A program made the translations under genes and the position numbers. A DNA stretch of 57,975 nucleotides. Source: Candidatus Blautia stercoravium (GTDB lineage Bacteria > Bacillota > Clostridia > Lachnospirales > Lachnospiraceae). The stretch's first letter is position 1; each line of letters opens with the position of its first letter. The notes below the pieces were generated by a model. That model made no database searches. It was not told the origin of the DNA and saw only the letters and a list, made by a program, of their open reading frames with translations. The DNA lies in assembly GCA_019114495.1 (NCBI GenBank), contig DXFK01000181.1:1-57975 (forward strand), given 5' to 3'. Positions 7,341 to 15,047 of this stretch are shown in pieces.

Positions 7341-8669
7341 GTGCTTAATATCATTATTGAACTTTCAAAATACCTTATACTGATACTGATTGCTCTCTAT
7401 ACCTTAGAGAGTTTTACAGTCTTTAAGTACGAGGACGATTATGACAAACGGTATATTTTAAGAAAACAGCTTTTGCTGATTGTATTTATGGATTTCACGG
7501 CTTTTCTGGTAATTTTTCTGAAAGAGGAAAAGCTGGAAATTCTGTATCTGTTCGGCGCTCTTTTGCTGTATCTGGTGGTTGTGCAGGGGCTGTATCGGCT
7601 GTGTTATAAGAAGGCATCTATCCTTCTTCTGAACCATATGTGCATGCTTTTATCCATTGGCTTTATTATGCTGGCAAGGCTGTCTCCGGATTCGGCCAAG
7701 CGGCAGTTTATGATTGTGGCAGCAGCTACGGTCATTGCCATGATAGTGCCGATTCTCATTAAGAAAATGTATTTTCTGAAAATGTGGACCTGGTTCTATG
7801 CGGCCATGGGACTGGGGCTTTTGCTGGTCGTACTGATTTTCGGGGCCAATGTCAACGGCGCGAAAATCAACATCAATCTGGGGTCTTTCGTTTTTCAGCC
7901 TTCGGAGTTTGTAAAGATTATTTTTGTGTTTTTCGTAGCCAGCAGGCTGTATAAGAAAAGCGCCCAGTTTAAAGACCATGTGATTACCACCATTGTGGCT
8001 GCCGTGCATGTGTTGGTGCTGGTTCTTTCCAGTGATTTGGGAAGTGCCGTTGTATTTTTTATCACTTATGTGGTAATGCTTTATGTGGCAACAAAAAAGC
8101 CTCTTTATCTTTTGGCGGGACTGGGAAGCGGAAGTGCGGCAGCGGTTATCGCATATTTTCTTTTTGCTCATGTGCGGCAGCGAGTCGTGGCATGGAAGGC
8201 GCCTTTTTCCGTGTATGAAAATTCCGGTTATCAGATTGTTCAAGGGTTGTTTGCCATTGGGGCAGGCGGCTGGTTTGGGACGGGACTTTGCCAAGGGTCT
8301 CCTGAAATGATTCCTTTCGTGAAGCAGGATTATATGTTCGCCGCCATTTGCGAGGAACTGGGAGGATTGTTCGCCATCTGCATGATTCTCATCTGTATGA
8401 GTATGTTCCTTCTGGTTGTGAATATTTCTCTGCGCATTAAGAAACGTTTCTATAAACTCATTGCTCTGGGGCTGGGGACAGAATACGCTTTTCAGGTTTT
8501 TCTTACGATTGGAGGCGTCAGCAAATTTATTCCTATGACGGGTATTACCCTTCCCCTGGTCAGCTATGGAGGAAGTTCTGCACTGAGCACCATTATTATG
8601 CTGGCTATTATTCAGGGCTTGTATATTTTAAGAGAAGACGAGGATGAGGAACTTGAAAAGCAAAAATAA
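7341..8669 (+). CDS. FtsW/RodA/SpoVE family peptidoglycan glycosyltransferase
   Basis: A 442-residue SEDS-family membrane enzyme that polymerises lipid II into glycan strands. About ten hydrophobic helices are visible, with the SEDS landmarks FQPSEFVKI (about residue 180), LVLSSDLGSAVVFF with the catalytic-type Asp, and the final ITLPLVSYGGSSAL. It starts with GTG at 7341, nine bases after the previous stop. It overlaps the transpeptidase gene by 26 bases; a SEDS enzyme with its class B penicillin-binding protein is the normal functional pair. Whether it serves elongation, division or the spore septum cannot be told from the sequence. Confidence 0.93.
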   Translation: MLNIIIELSKYLILILIALYTLESFTVFKYEDDYDKRYILRKQLLLIVFMDFTAFLVIFLKEEKLEILYLFGALLLYLVVVQGLYRLCYKKASILLLNHMCMLLSIGFIMLARLSPDSAKRQFMIVAAATVIAMIVPILIKKMYFLKMWTWFYAAMGLGLLLVVLIFGANVNGAKININLGSFVFQPSEFVKIIFVFFVASRLYKKSAQFKDHVITTIVAAVHVLVLVLSSDLGSAVVFFITYVVMLYVATKKPLYLLAGLGSGSAAAVIAYFLFAHVRQRVVAWKAPFSVYENSGYQIVQGLFAIGAGGWFGTGLCQGSPEMIPFVKQDYMFAAICEELGGLFAICMILICMSMFLLVVNISLRIKKRFYKLIALGLGTEYAFQVFLTIGGVSKFIPMTGITLPLVSYGGSSALSTIIMLAIIQGLYILREDEDEELEKQK

Positions 8670-10143
8670 AAAAAGTACAAAGCAGCGTGGCAAAGAAACT
8701 CAGAGAGTGAACCAGAAAAGAAAGAAGGTAAAACGGGCACGAAATAAGGAATATACCATTATCAGTTATTTCTTTGTGGCGATTTTTCTCTCCCTGATTG
8801 GATATATGGTCTATTTTAATGTGGCAAAGAGAGAAGAGATTCTTAGCAGTCCCTATAATACACGCCAGAACCAGATGGAAGACAGAATTTTAAGAGGCAG
8901 CATTGTTTCCGCAGACGGACAGGTGCTGGCAAGGACAGATACCGATGAGGAAGGGAATGAGACCCGCGTATATCCCTATGGCAATATGTTTGCCCATGTG
9001 GTGGGTTATGACAGCCATGGAAAGAACGGACTGGAGGCTTTGGCCAACACCTCTCTTATGACGTCACATAATGATTATATTGACCAGGTAAAAAATGAAA
9101 TTATGGAATATAAAAATCCGGGAGACAATGTGGTGACCACCTTAAATACCAAGCTGCAGGAAACAGCCTACAATGCTTTGGGCGGTTATAACGGCGCTGT
9201 GGTTGTTATGGACCCTAAAACAGGAGCTGTACTGGCCTCTGTAAGCAAGCCGGATTTTAACCCCAATACCCTAAGCGCAGACTGGGATTATCTGGTCAGC
9301 GATTCCAGCAACAGCAGTCTTTTGAACCGGGCTACCCAGGGTGCGTATCCGCCGGGTTCTGTTTTTAAGGTGGTAGATGCGCTGGCTTATCTGCGGAAAA
9401 ACGGAACCATTGATAATTTTTTCTATGACTGTACTGGAAGTATTACGGTGGATGGTCATACCATACCTTGTTTTGGCGGAGAAGTGCATGGAAATGAAGA
9501 TTTTACCACCGCTTTTGCAGAATCCTGCAATACGGCATTTACCCAGATAGGATTGGATTTGGGTGGAAGCAGTCTGCAGAAGACAGCAGAGGATCTGCTG
9601 TTTAACAAGAAGCTGCCAATTCCCATTGATTACACCAAGAGTAAGTTTGAACTGGGCAGTACGCCGGGCAAGCCGCTTTTGATGCAGACTTCTATTGGAC
9701 AGGGCAATACTTTGGTATCTCCCATGCATATGGCTTTGATTACCAGTGCGATTGCCAATGACGGGAAACTCATGCAGCCGTATTATATTGACCGTATTGA
9801 AACCGTAAGCGGCAGTAAGGTAAAAAGTACAAAGCCTTCGGTTTACAAAGAGTTGATGACGGAAAGTGAAGCGGCCACTTTGAAAAACCTTATGGCAGAG
9901 GTTGTGAACCGGGGAACCGGAACCCAGCTTTCCGGAGAGAGTTATTCTGCGGCAGGAAAGACAGGTTCTGCGGAATACTACGGTTCAGACGGAAGCATTA
10001 AGACACATTCCTGGTTTATCGGATTTTCCAATGTGGAAGACCCGGAGTTGGTGGTTGCTGTCATTGCAGAAGGCGCAGGGACCGGAAGCTCGGTAGCAGT
10101 TCCAGTGGCCCATGAAATTTTTAATGCCTTTTATTATGGCTAA
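8644..10143 (+). CDS. Penicillin-binding transpeptidase (class B, FtsI/PbpA-like)
   Basis: A 499-residue cell-wall transpeptidase. A very basic cytoplasmic tail (about residues 1-38) is followed by one membrane anchor (about 39-60), a short dimerisation region with RGSIVSADGQVLA, and a transpeptidase domain containing the three active-site motifs SVFK (in PPGSVFKVV), SCN (in AESCNTAF) and KTG (in SAAGKTGSAE). It is short for FtsI because it lacks PASTA domains, which fits the PbpA type paired with a SEDS enzyme. Its start lies inside the end of that upstream SEDS gene, implying coupled translation. Confidence 0.93.
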   Translation: MRNLKSKNKKSTKQRGKETQRVNQKRKKVKRARNKEYTIISYFFVAIFLSLIGYMVYFNVAKREEILSSPYNTRQNQMEDRILRGSIVSADGQVLARTDTDEEGNETRVYPYGNMFAHVVGYDSHGKNGLEALANTSLMTSHNDYIDQVKNEIMEYKNPGDNVVTTLNTKLQETAYNALGGYNGAVVVMDPKTGAVLASVSKPDFNPNTLSADWDYLVSDSSNSSLLNRATQGAYPPGSVFKVVDALAYLRKNGTIDNFFYDCTGSITVDGHTIPCFGGEVHGNEDFTTAFAESCNTAFTQIGLDLGGSSLQKTAEDLLFNKKLPIPIDYTKSKFELGSTPGKPLLMQTSIGQGNTLVSPMHMALITSAIANDGKLMQPYYIDRIETVSGSKVKSTKPSVYKELMTESEAATLKNLMAEVVNRGTGTQLSGESYSAAGKTGSAEYYGSDGSIKTHSWFIGFSNVEDPELVVAVIAEGAGTGSSVAVPVAHEIFNAFYYG

Positions 10144-10200
10144 AAACAGGGAAAACTTAACAAAGTCCACAAATTTTTCCGCTGCAGTTTGTTAAATTTG

Positions 10201-10229
10201 TTGCACTTGTCCGAAAAAAGAGGTATACT
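10201..10229 (+). promoter_or_regulatory. Promoter for the NUDIX gene
   Basis: TTGCAC (10201-10206), 17 bases, TATACT (10224-10229). Just upstream an 8-base inverted repeat, TTAACAAA (10157-10164) and TTTGTTAA (10188-10195), may be a regulator site; it lacks a T-run and is a poor terminator. Confidence 0.65.
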
Positions 10230-10288
10230 ACCAATAAAGAAACACAACGCAGGCACCATAGGTGCTTAAAGCAGGAGGATTGTGCAAA

Positions 10289-10741
10289 ATGATTGAAGCA
10301 ACAAGCTGTGGCGGGGTGGTAATATATCGAGGAAAAATACTGACCTTGTACAAGTCCTACAAGCATAAATACGAAGGCTGGGTATTGCCCAAGGGAACCG
10401 TAGAGGAAGGCGAAGACTATAAGGATACGGCGCTGAGGGAAGTCAGGGAAGAAGCCGGAGTAAATGCCAATATTATTAAATATGTAGGAAAAAGCCAGTA
10501 TAGTTTTTGCATACCGGAGGATACTGTAGAAAAAGATGTCTACTGGTATCTGATGTCTGCCGGAAGCTATTACAGCAGACCTCAGAGGGAAGAGTATTTT
10601 GTGGACTCTGGTTTTTACAAATTCCATGAAGCTTACCATCTTTTACGTTTTTCAAATGAAAAGCAGATATTGGAAAAGGCTTATAGTGAATACCTGGATT
10701 TGAAAAAAGCAAATCTGTGGGGAAATCGGAAGTATTTCTAA
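10289..10741 (+). CDS. NUDIX hydrolase
   Basis: A 150-residue hydrolase of nucleoside-diphosphate-linked compounds. The Nudix box is complete: G-x5-E-x7-REVREEAG-V (about residues 40-62, beginning at GTVEEGEDYKD) and is preceded by GWVLPKG. The C-terminal part (YHLLRFSNEKQILEKA) resembles Nudix proteins of the diadenosine polyphosphate or inositol-pyrophosphate type (PPKG start to the box), but the substrate cannot be fixed. The ATG at 10289 follows GCAGGAGG. It stands alone with its own promoter and a terminator-like element after it. The neighbouring polyphosphate kinase is a loose functional hint towards phosphate metabolism. Confidence 0.9.
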   Translation: MIEATSCGGVVIYRGKILTLYKSYKHKYEGWVLPKGTVEEGEDYKDTALREVREEAGVNANIIKYVGKSQYSFCIPEDTVEKDVYWYLMSAGSYYSRPQREEYFVDSGFYKFHEAYHLLRFSNEKQILEKAYSEYLDLKKANLWGNRKYF

Positions 10742-10744
10742 TCA

Positions 10745-10800
10745 GGGCTGTCCCATGAGCTGCACATTCGGGAGTGTATGCTTCGTGCGGCAGCCTTTTT
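10745..10800 (+). terminator. Terminator-like RNA element A (NUDIX-PPK2 gap)
   Basis: AGCTGCAC (10758-10765) can pair, with a bulge, to GTGCGGCAGCC (10785-10795), followed by TTTTT. An alternative pairing TCCC (10751-10754) with GGGA (10770-10773) is mutually exclusive or pseudoknotted with it. The 15 bases at 10785-10799 recur exactly at 16760-16774. Confidence 0.6.
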
Positions 10801-10827
10801 GGAATAGGTGTAAAAGGAGGAAGGACT

Positions 10828-12348
10828 ATGCTGGAACAAATTGACCTTACAAAGAAAATGACAAAGGAAGATTACCGGAAGTGCATAGACGGACTGGAAG
10901 AGAGGCTGGCCGGTCTGCAGAGAGAATGCAGAAGCCTGGAGATTCCGGTCATACTTGTTTTTGAAGGACTGGATGCTTCCGGAAAAGGGGTACAGATTAA
11001 TCATCTGATCCATCCTCTGGACCCCAGAGGATTTCAGGTTTTTGCTATTAAGGAGGAAAACGAAGAGGAGAGGCTGCACCCTTTTCTCTGGCGGTTCTGG
11101 ACAAAAACTCCGGAGAAGGGCAGAATTGCCATTTTTGATACCAGTTGGTATAGGCGGCTTTCCACAGAACGGTTTGAAAAGAACTTTCCGGAAAAAGAGT
11201 TTTTGCATACCTGCGAGGAAATTAATAGTTTTGAACGAACACTGACAGACGACGGCAATGTGCTTATCAAGTTTTTTCTCTATATCAGCCAGAAAGAGCA
11301 GAGGAAACGGTTTGATAAAATGCTGGCTTCAAAAGAAACCGCCTGGAAGGTCAGCAGGCAGGATGAAAAGCGAAACAGGAATTACCGCAGATATAAAAGC
11401 ATGAATGAAGAAATGTTGGAAAAGACAGAAACAGCCTGTGCGCCCTGGGTTATTGTGGAGGCAGAGAACCGGAGATTTGCTACTGTAAAGATTTACACAG
11501 AGGTTATCCGCCGTCTGGAAGAGGCGGTGCGGGTTAAGAAAGAGGAAGAGGAGAAAAACACGGAAACAGATGATGGGGTGCTAAGTGTGCTGCCGGAACG
11601 TCAGTTGGTGTCTTCGGTTTTAAGCAAGGTGGATTTATCTCTTTCTTATACAGAAAAGGAATACAAAGAAAAATTGAAAAAGCTGCAGAGCCGCATAGAA
11701 CTTCTTCACAGTGAAATTTATCGCAGAAGGATTCCGGTAGTACTGGGGTTTGAAGGTTGGGATGCGGCTGGGAAAGGCGGGGCCATTAAACGTCTGACAG
11801 AACCTATGGACCCCAGAGGGTATGTGGTGAACCCTACGGCTGCCCCCAGTGATTTAGAGAAAAGCCATCACTATCTCTGGCGATTTTGGAGAAATATGCC
11901 CAAAGCCGGACATATTGCTATTTTTGACAGAACCTGGTACGGCAGAGTTATGGTAGAGCGAATCGAAGGCTTTTGTACAAGAGAAGAATGGCAGAGGGCT
12001 TACCGGGAAATCAACGAGATGGAAGCGTCTTTGGTTCATGGGGGCGCCATTGTGCTGAAATTCTGGCTGCAGATTGACAAGGAAGAGCAGAAGCGGCGCT
12101 TTGATGCCAGAATGGAAAATCCGAAGAAGCAGTGGAAAATTACGGAGGAAGACTGGCGGAACAGGGAAAAATGGGATTCCTATGAGGAGGCCGTCAATGA
12201 AATGATTATCCGCACATCCACCTCACAGGCGCCTTGGATAATTGTGGAAGGAAATCACAAATACTATGCCAGAATCAAGGTTCTGGAAACCGTGGCAGAG
12301 GCTTTGGAGGAGCGTTTGAAAAAGGAAAAAAAGGAATCGTTATGTTGA
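10828..12348 (+). CDS. Two-domain polyphosphate kinase 2 (polyphosphate:AMP phosphotransferase type)
   Basis: A 506-residue protein made of two PPK2 domains. Domain 1 (about residues 15-235) has Walker A GLDASGKG; domain 2 (about 275-500) has GWDAAGKGG and the lid motif FDRTWYGR. PPK2 enzymes of the fused class move phosphate from polyphosphate to AMP, so a role in regenerating ADP/ATP is likely. In domain 1 the matching motif reads FDTSWYRR, so the conserved Arg after FD is lost, suggesting that only domain 2 is fully active, as in known fused members. The ATG at 10828 follows AAGGAGGAAGG. Its stop overlaps the next start. Confidence 0.9.
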   Translation: MLEQIDLTKKMTKEDYRKCIDGLEERLAGLQRECRSLEIPVILVFEGLDASGKGVQINHLIHPLDPRGFQVFAIKEENEEERLHPFLWRFWTKTPEKGRIAIFDTSWYRRLSTERFEKNFPEKEFLHTCEEINSFERTLTDDGNVLIKFFLYISQKEQRKRFDKMLASKETAWKVSRQDEKRNRNYRRYKSMNEEMLEKTETACAPWVIVEAENRRFATVKIYTEVIRRLEEAVRVKKEEEEKNTETDDGVLSVLPERQLVSSVLSKVDLSLSYTEKEYKEKLKKLQSRIELLHSEIYRRRIPVVLGFEGWDAAGKGGAIKRLTEPMDPRGYVVNPTAAPSDLEKSHHYLWRFWRNMPKAGHIAIFDRTWYGRVMVERIEGFCTREEWQRAYREINEMEASLVHGGAIVLKFWLQIDKEEQKRRFDARMENPKKQWKITEEDWRNREKWDSYEEAVNEMIIRTSTSQAPWIIVEGNHKYYARIKVLETVAEALEERLKKEKKESLC

Positions 12349-12677
12349 ATTGGTATAAGAATCTGTATGTTGGTGATAATGCAAGAAAGAAGAAAAAACA
12401 GCTGATAAGGAAAATCAGTATAGGCGCAGGGGTGGTGGATGTTTATCTCATTACCCTGGCGTCCAATCCCAGGAATCAGCTGGATATTTTTTCGGCCAAT
12501 GAACTGAAGCAAAGAGCCAGAAGAAAGAACTGTCCCTTGATTATAGGACTCTGCAGAGGTTATGCGGAAGCCCTGGAGATGACGGAAATGCTGGTGCGAA
12601 AAACATACGAACAGACCGGCACAGCCCAGGTACGGCAGTGGCTGGAACATCAGATTGGAGAGGAGAGCAGCAGGTGA
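12342..12677 (+). CDS. Conserved hypothetical protein, 111 residues
   Basis: I do not know a function. The protein is soluble and basic at its start (YKNLYVGDNARKKKKQLIRK), followed by a compact alpha/beta region (VVDVYLITLASNPRNQLDIF, then LIIGLCRGYAEALEMTEMLV). The ending suggests helices. I have the impression that similar short proteins occur widely in Lachnospiraceae, but this is memory and not a search. It overlaps the PPK2 gene by seven bases and is followed four bases later by the DUF2953 gene, so it belongs to one transcription unit with the spore-related genes downstream. Confidence 0.7.
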   Translation: MLNWYKNLYVGDNARKKKKQLIRKISIGAGVVDVYLITLASNPRNQLDIFSANELKQRARRKNCPLIIGLCRGYAEALEMTEMLVRKTYEQTGTAQVRQWLEHQIGEESSR

Positions 12678-12681
12678 CATT

Positions 12682-13614
12682 ATGATTGTGCTACATATCT
12701 TACTGGGAATTTTAAAGGCAGTGGGTATCCTTCTGCTGGTTCTTCTGGGGCTGCTTCTGCTGTTCATACTATCTCTGCTGTTCTGTCCGGTAGGCTATGG
12801 GATACAAGGAGAAAAAGATGAGGCAGGCTGCAGAGGAACGGCAAAGATATCCTGGCTTTTTCACCTGATATCTGTGAAAGGAACCTATAGCGGAAGCGGC
12901 GGGGAAACGAAATGTACGGTAAGGGTATTTGGAATTCCCCTGGAAAAGGTGCTGACTTTTCTGGAAAAAAGACGGGAGCGCAGGAAAAACAGGAAAGAGT
13001 CTGTTTCTTCTCCCGCTGAAACGTCAAAAGAACAGACTCAGGAACAACCTCCAAAGACAGAAGCCAAGGTGCAGAAAACAGAACCTAAGTCGGAAACGGC
13101 AGATGGGGATAAACAAAAACAACAGAAGCATACTCCAAAAAGGGAGATTGTGTTAAAAAAAGTATGGAATTTCCTGAAAAAATTGTGGGAGCTGCCGAGC
13201 AGATTTTTCAAAGCACTGAAAAATTTCCGGTTAACATGGACGAAAATTTGTGCTAAAATAGAATCCATCAAAAGACTTTTGAAATCAGAGCAGTTTCAAA
13301 ATGGAAAGTCACTGCTCTTTACAGAAGTAAAGAAGTTTCTTCGCCGCATACGTCCAGGCAAGGTGGAGGGACATGTGAAATTGGGACTGGAGGATCCGTG
13401 TCTGGCCGGTGAACTTTTGGGCGCAACAGGCATATTTTACCCTCTTTATGGGAAACACTTTACCATAGAACCTTATTTTGACCGTAATCTTTTCCAGGGA
13501 AGAATCAGTATCAAGGGGCGGATTTACGGAATTCACTTTGTGCTTCTGGCATGGAACCTGTTTTGGAGCCGGGATATCCGGTATTTGGTGAAAAAAATAA
13601 GAACATATTTTTAA
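12682..13614 (+). CDS. DUF2953 domain protein (YtfI-like)
   Basis: A 310-residue protein with one strong N-terminal membrane helix (about residues 3-37, Leu-rich), a DUF2953 region on both sides of a low-complexity linker (about 110-155, rich in Glu, Lys, Thr, Gln), and a conserved C-terminal part with GHVKLGLEDPCLAGELLG. In Bacillus the DUF2953 gene ytfI lies next to ytfJ (GerW), exactly as here, so a role in sporulation or germination is likely but unproven. The ATG at 12682 has AGGTG five bases ahead; the frame opens nine codons earlier. Confidence 0.85.
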   Translation: MIVLHILLGILKAVGILLLVLLGLLLLFILSLLFCPVGYGIQGEKDEAGCRGTAKISWLFHLISVKGTYSGSGGETKCTVRVFGIPLEKVLTFLEKRRERRKNRKESVSSPAETSKEQTQEQPPKTEAKVQKTEPKSETADGDKQKQQKHTPKREIVLKKVWNFLKKLWELPSRFFKALKNFRLTWTKICAKIESIKRLLKSEQFQNGKSLLFTEVKKFLRRIRPGKVEGHVKLGLEDPCLAGELLGATGIFYPLYGKHFTIEPYFDRNLFQGRISIKGRIYGIHFVLLAWNLFWSRDIRYLVKKIRTYF

Positions 13615-13627
13615 GGAGGAAGCAGAC

Positions 13628-14050
13628 ATGGCTGCAGAGAATAATTTTCGGACTACAGTAGAATCTTTGTTTAAGGGAATGGACAGCTTTATTACTACAA
13701 AAACAGTGGTAGGAGAAGCAATTACCGTGGGAGATACCATTATCCTGCCTTTGGTGGATGTTTCTTTTGGCGTAGGGGCAGGTGCTTTTGCCGAAGAGAA
13801 GAAAAACAACGGCGGCGGCGCTATGGGAGGAAAAATTTCTCCCAGTGCCGTGCTGGTCATTTCCGGCGGCGTGACAAAACTGGTGAACATAAAGAATCAG
13901 GACGGCCTTACCAAGGTTTTGGATATGGTGCCGGATTTCCTGAGTAAATTTACAGAGGGCAAGAAAGAATCTGAAGTTGTGATTCATACCGAAGAGAAAA
14001 AAGACAAAAAAACAGAAGTAAAAACCCAGGAAACCGTGAAAACAGAATAG
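13628..14050 (+). CDS. ytfJ: GerW family sporulation protein (YtfJ)
   Basis: A 140-residue GerW/YtfJ protein. Known members are spore proteins needed for normal SleB-dependent germination. The core (about residues 5-110) holds VVGEAITVGDTIILPLVDVSFG, a Gly-rich loop (NNGGGAMGGKISPSAVLVI) and a hydrophobic end; the last 25 residues are a Lys/Glu/Thr tail. AAGGAGG precedes the ATG. It follows the DUF2953 gene by 13 bases and precedes a 48-residue membrane protein. Confidence 0.93.
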   Translation: MAAENNFRTTVESLFKGMDSFITTKTVVGEAITVGDTIILPLVDVSFGVGAGAFAEEKKNNGGGAMGGKISPSAVLVISGGVTKLVNIKNQDGLTKVLDMVPDFLSKFTEGKKESEVVIHTEEKKDKKTEVKTQETVKTE

Positions 14051-14103
14051 AAAGGAAGCGGCTTTGCATATACTAATAGGGAAAAGGCAAAGGAGAGCAG
14101 AGC

Positions 14104-14250
14104 ATGAGCCGTGTATGTGGATTGTTTCTGTTTGCATTCGGAATGGGACTGTTTATTGCTTTGATTTTTCCCAAGACGCTCTTCATGGTGGTTGTGGCAG
14201 CTTTGTGCCTGCTGATAGGGTACAATCTGTTCTGCAGCTGCCATTTTTAA
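14104..14250 (+). CDS. Small membrane protein, 48 residues
   Basis: A complete short gene with AAAGGAGAGCAG ahead of the ATG at 14104 and TAA at 14248-14250. The product opens MSRVCGLFLFAFGMGLFIAL and is almost wholly hydrophobic, with two likely membrane helices broken by FPKT, ending in CSCHF with two cysteines and a histidine. It lies 53 bases after gerW in the same direction, so it may be a spore-membrane or small accessory protein. I do not recognise a named family. Ribosome site, hydrophobic pattern and position make it likely real. Confidence 0.65.
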   Translation: MSRVCGLFLFAFGMGLFIALIFPKTLFMVVVAALCLLIGYNLFCSCHF

Positions 14251-14255
14251 AACGA

Positions 14256-14291
14256 ATAAAAAACAGACCTTGTCGAAAAGACAAGGTCTGT
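14256..14291 (-). terminator. Intrinsic terminator of rpmB
   Basis: Perfect 12-base stem, 14263-14274 with 14280-14291, loop of five. On the minus strand it is followed by TTTTTTATT. On the plus strand no T-run follows, so it mainly ends rpmB. Confidence 0.85.
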
Positions 14292-14308
14292 CAATGTGTC
14301 AATTAGTA

Positions 14309-14497
14309 TTAAGCTCTTTCCACTTTACCACTTCTTAAACAGGAAGTACAAACATACATTTTCTTTGCGTTTCCGTTGTCTGTTTTAACTTTTACAGATT
14401 TGATGTTGGATTTCCACATTTTGTTTGACCTTCTATGAGAATGGCTCACGCTGATTCCAAAATGAGCACCTTTTTCACAAATTGCGCACTTTGCCAT
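14309..14497 (-). CDS. rpmB: 50S ribosomal protein L28
   Basis: A 62-residue ribosomal protein with MAKCAICEKGAHFG, SHSHRRSNKMWKSN and the ending CTSCLRSGKVER. It is the cysteine-containing zinc-binding form (CAIC and CTSC). GGAGGTGC lies before the ATG. As in Bacillus subtilis the gene is divergent from the Asp23 (yloU) gene that follows on the other strand. It has its own promoter and terminator. Confidence 0.97.
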   Translation of the reverse strand: MAKCAICEKGAHFGISVSHSHRRSNKMWKSNIKSVKVKTDNGNAKKMYVCTSCLRSGKVERA

Positions 14498-14517
14498 GGT
14501 AGCACCTCCTTAAATAT

Positions 14518-14545
14518 ATAATAAGTCCGTGTAACAAACTCACAA
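14518..14545 (-). promoter_or_regulatory. Promoter for rpmB
   Basis: On the minus strand TTGTGA (14545-14540), 16 bases, TATTAT (14523-14518), a short distance before the ribosome site. Confidence 0.5.
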
Positions 14546-14610
14546 CACTGACTATTTTAGCAGATGATATACACTTTTGCAAGTAAAATTATAAAAAATT
14601 TAAATTATTA

Positions 14611-14639
14611 TTTCGTTTTTGGAAAAGATATGGTAGAAT
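14611..14639 (+). promoter_or_regulatory. Promoter for the Asp23-FakA run
   Basis: A good -10, TAGAAT (14634-14639), with a weak -35, TTTCGT (14611-14616), 17 bases apart, about 35 bases before the ATG at 14674. Confidence 0.4.
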
Positions 14640-14673
14640 ACATATTATAAAAAAAGTATGGAGGTATCCGTGC

Positions 14674-15030
14674 ATGAATGGATTTGTTGATACAGGATTA
14701 GGAAAAATTACGATTGATACCGATGTGATTGCAACTTATGCGGGCAGTGTAGCAGTAGAATGTTTTGGGATTGTAGGTATGGCTGCCGTGAGCATGAAAG
14801 ACGGACTTGTAAAATTATTAAAGAGAGACAGCCTGAAGCATGGAATCAATGTCACCATTGCCGACAACAAAATTACTCTGGACTTTCATGTGATTGTTGC
14901 CTATGGGGTTAGTATTTCAGCTGTTTCTGACAATTTAATCAGCAACGTGAAGTACAAAGTAGAAGAATTTACAGGCCTGACTATAGAGAAAATCAATATC
15001 CTCGTAGAAGGCGTAAGAGTAATTGATTAA
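14674..15030 (+). CDS. Asp23/Gls24 family protein (YloU-like)
   Basis: A 118-residue Asp23-family protein spanning the full domain: ITIDTDVIATYAGSVAVECFGIVG at the start, the central DFHVIVAYG and the closing VNILVEGV-type strand. Asp23 proteins form filaments at the membrane in Gram-positives; the gene next to fakA-like kinases is a conserved pairing, though the joint role is unclear. A GGAGG site precedes the ATG. The kinase gene starts 17 bases after the stop. Confidence 0.92.
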   Translation: MNGFVDTGLGKITIDTDVIATYAGSVAVECFGIVGMAAVSMKDGLVKLLKRDSLKHGINVTIADNKITLDFHVIVAYGVSISAVSDNLISNVKYKVEEFTGLTIEKINILVEGVRVID

Positions 15031-15047
15031 TAAGGAGGAAACTTGTT

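Noticed and set aside
7650-8294. A 214-codon minus-strand open frame inside the SEDS gene
   Set aside because: Composition is His/Asn/Gln-rich as expected from the reverse of a membrane gene; the SEDS motifs on the plus strand explain the region.
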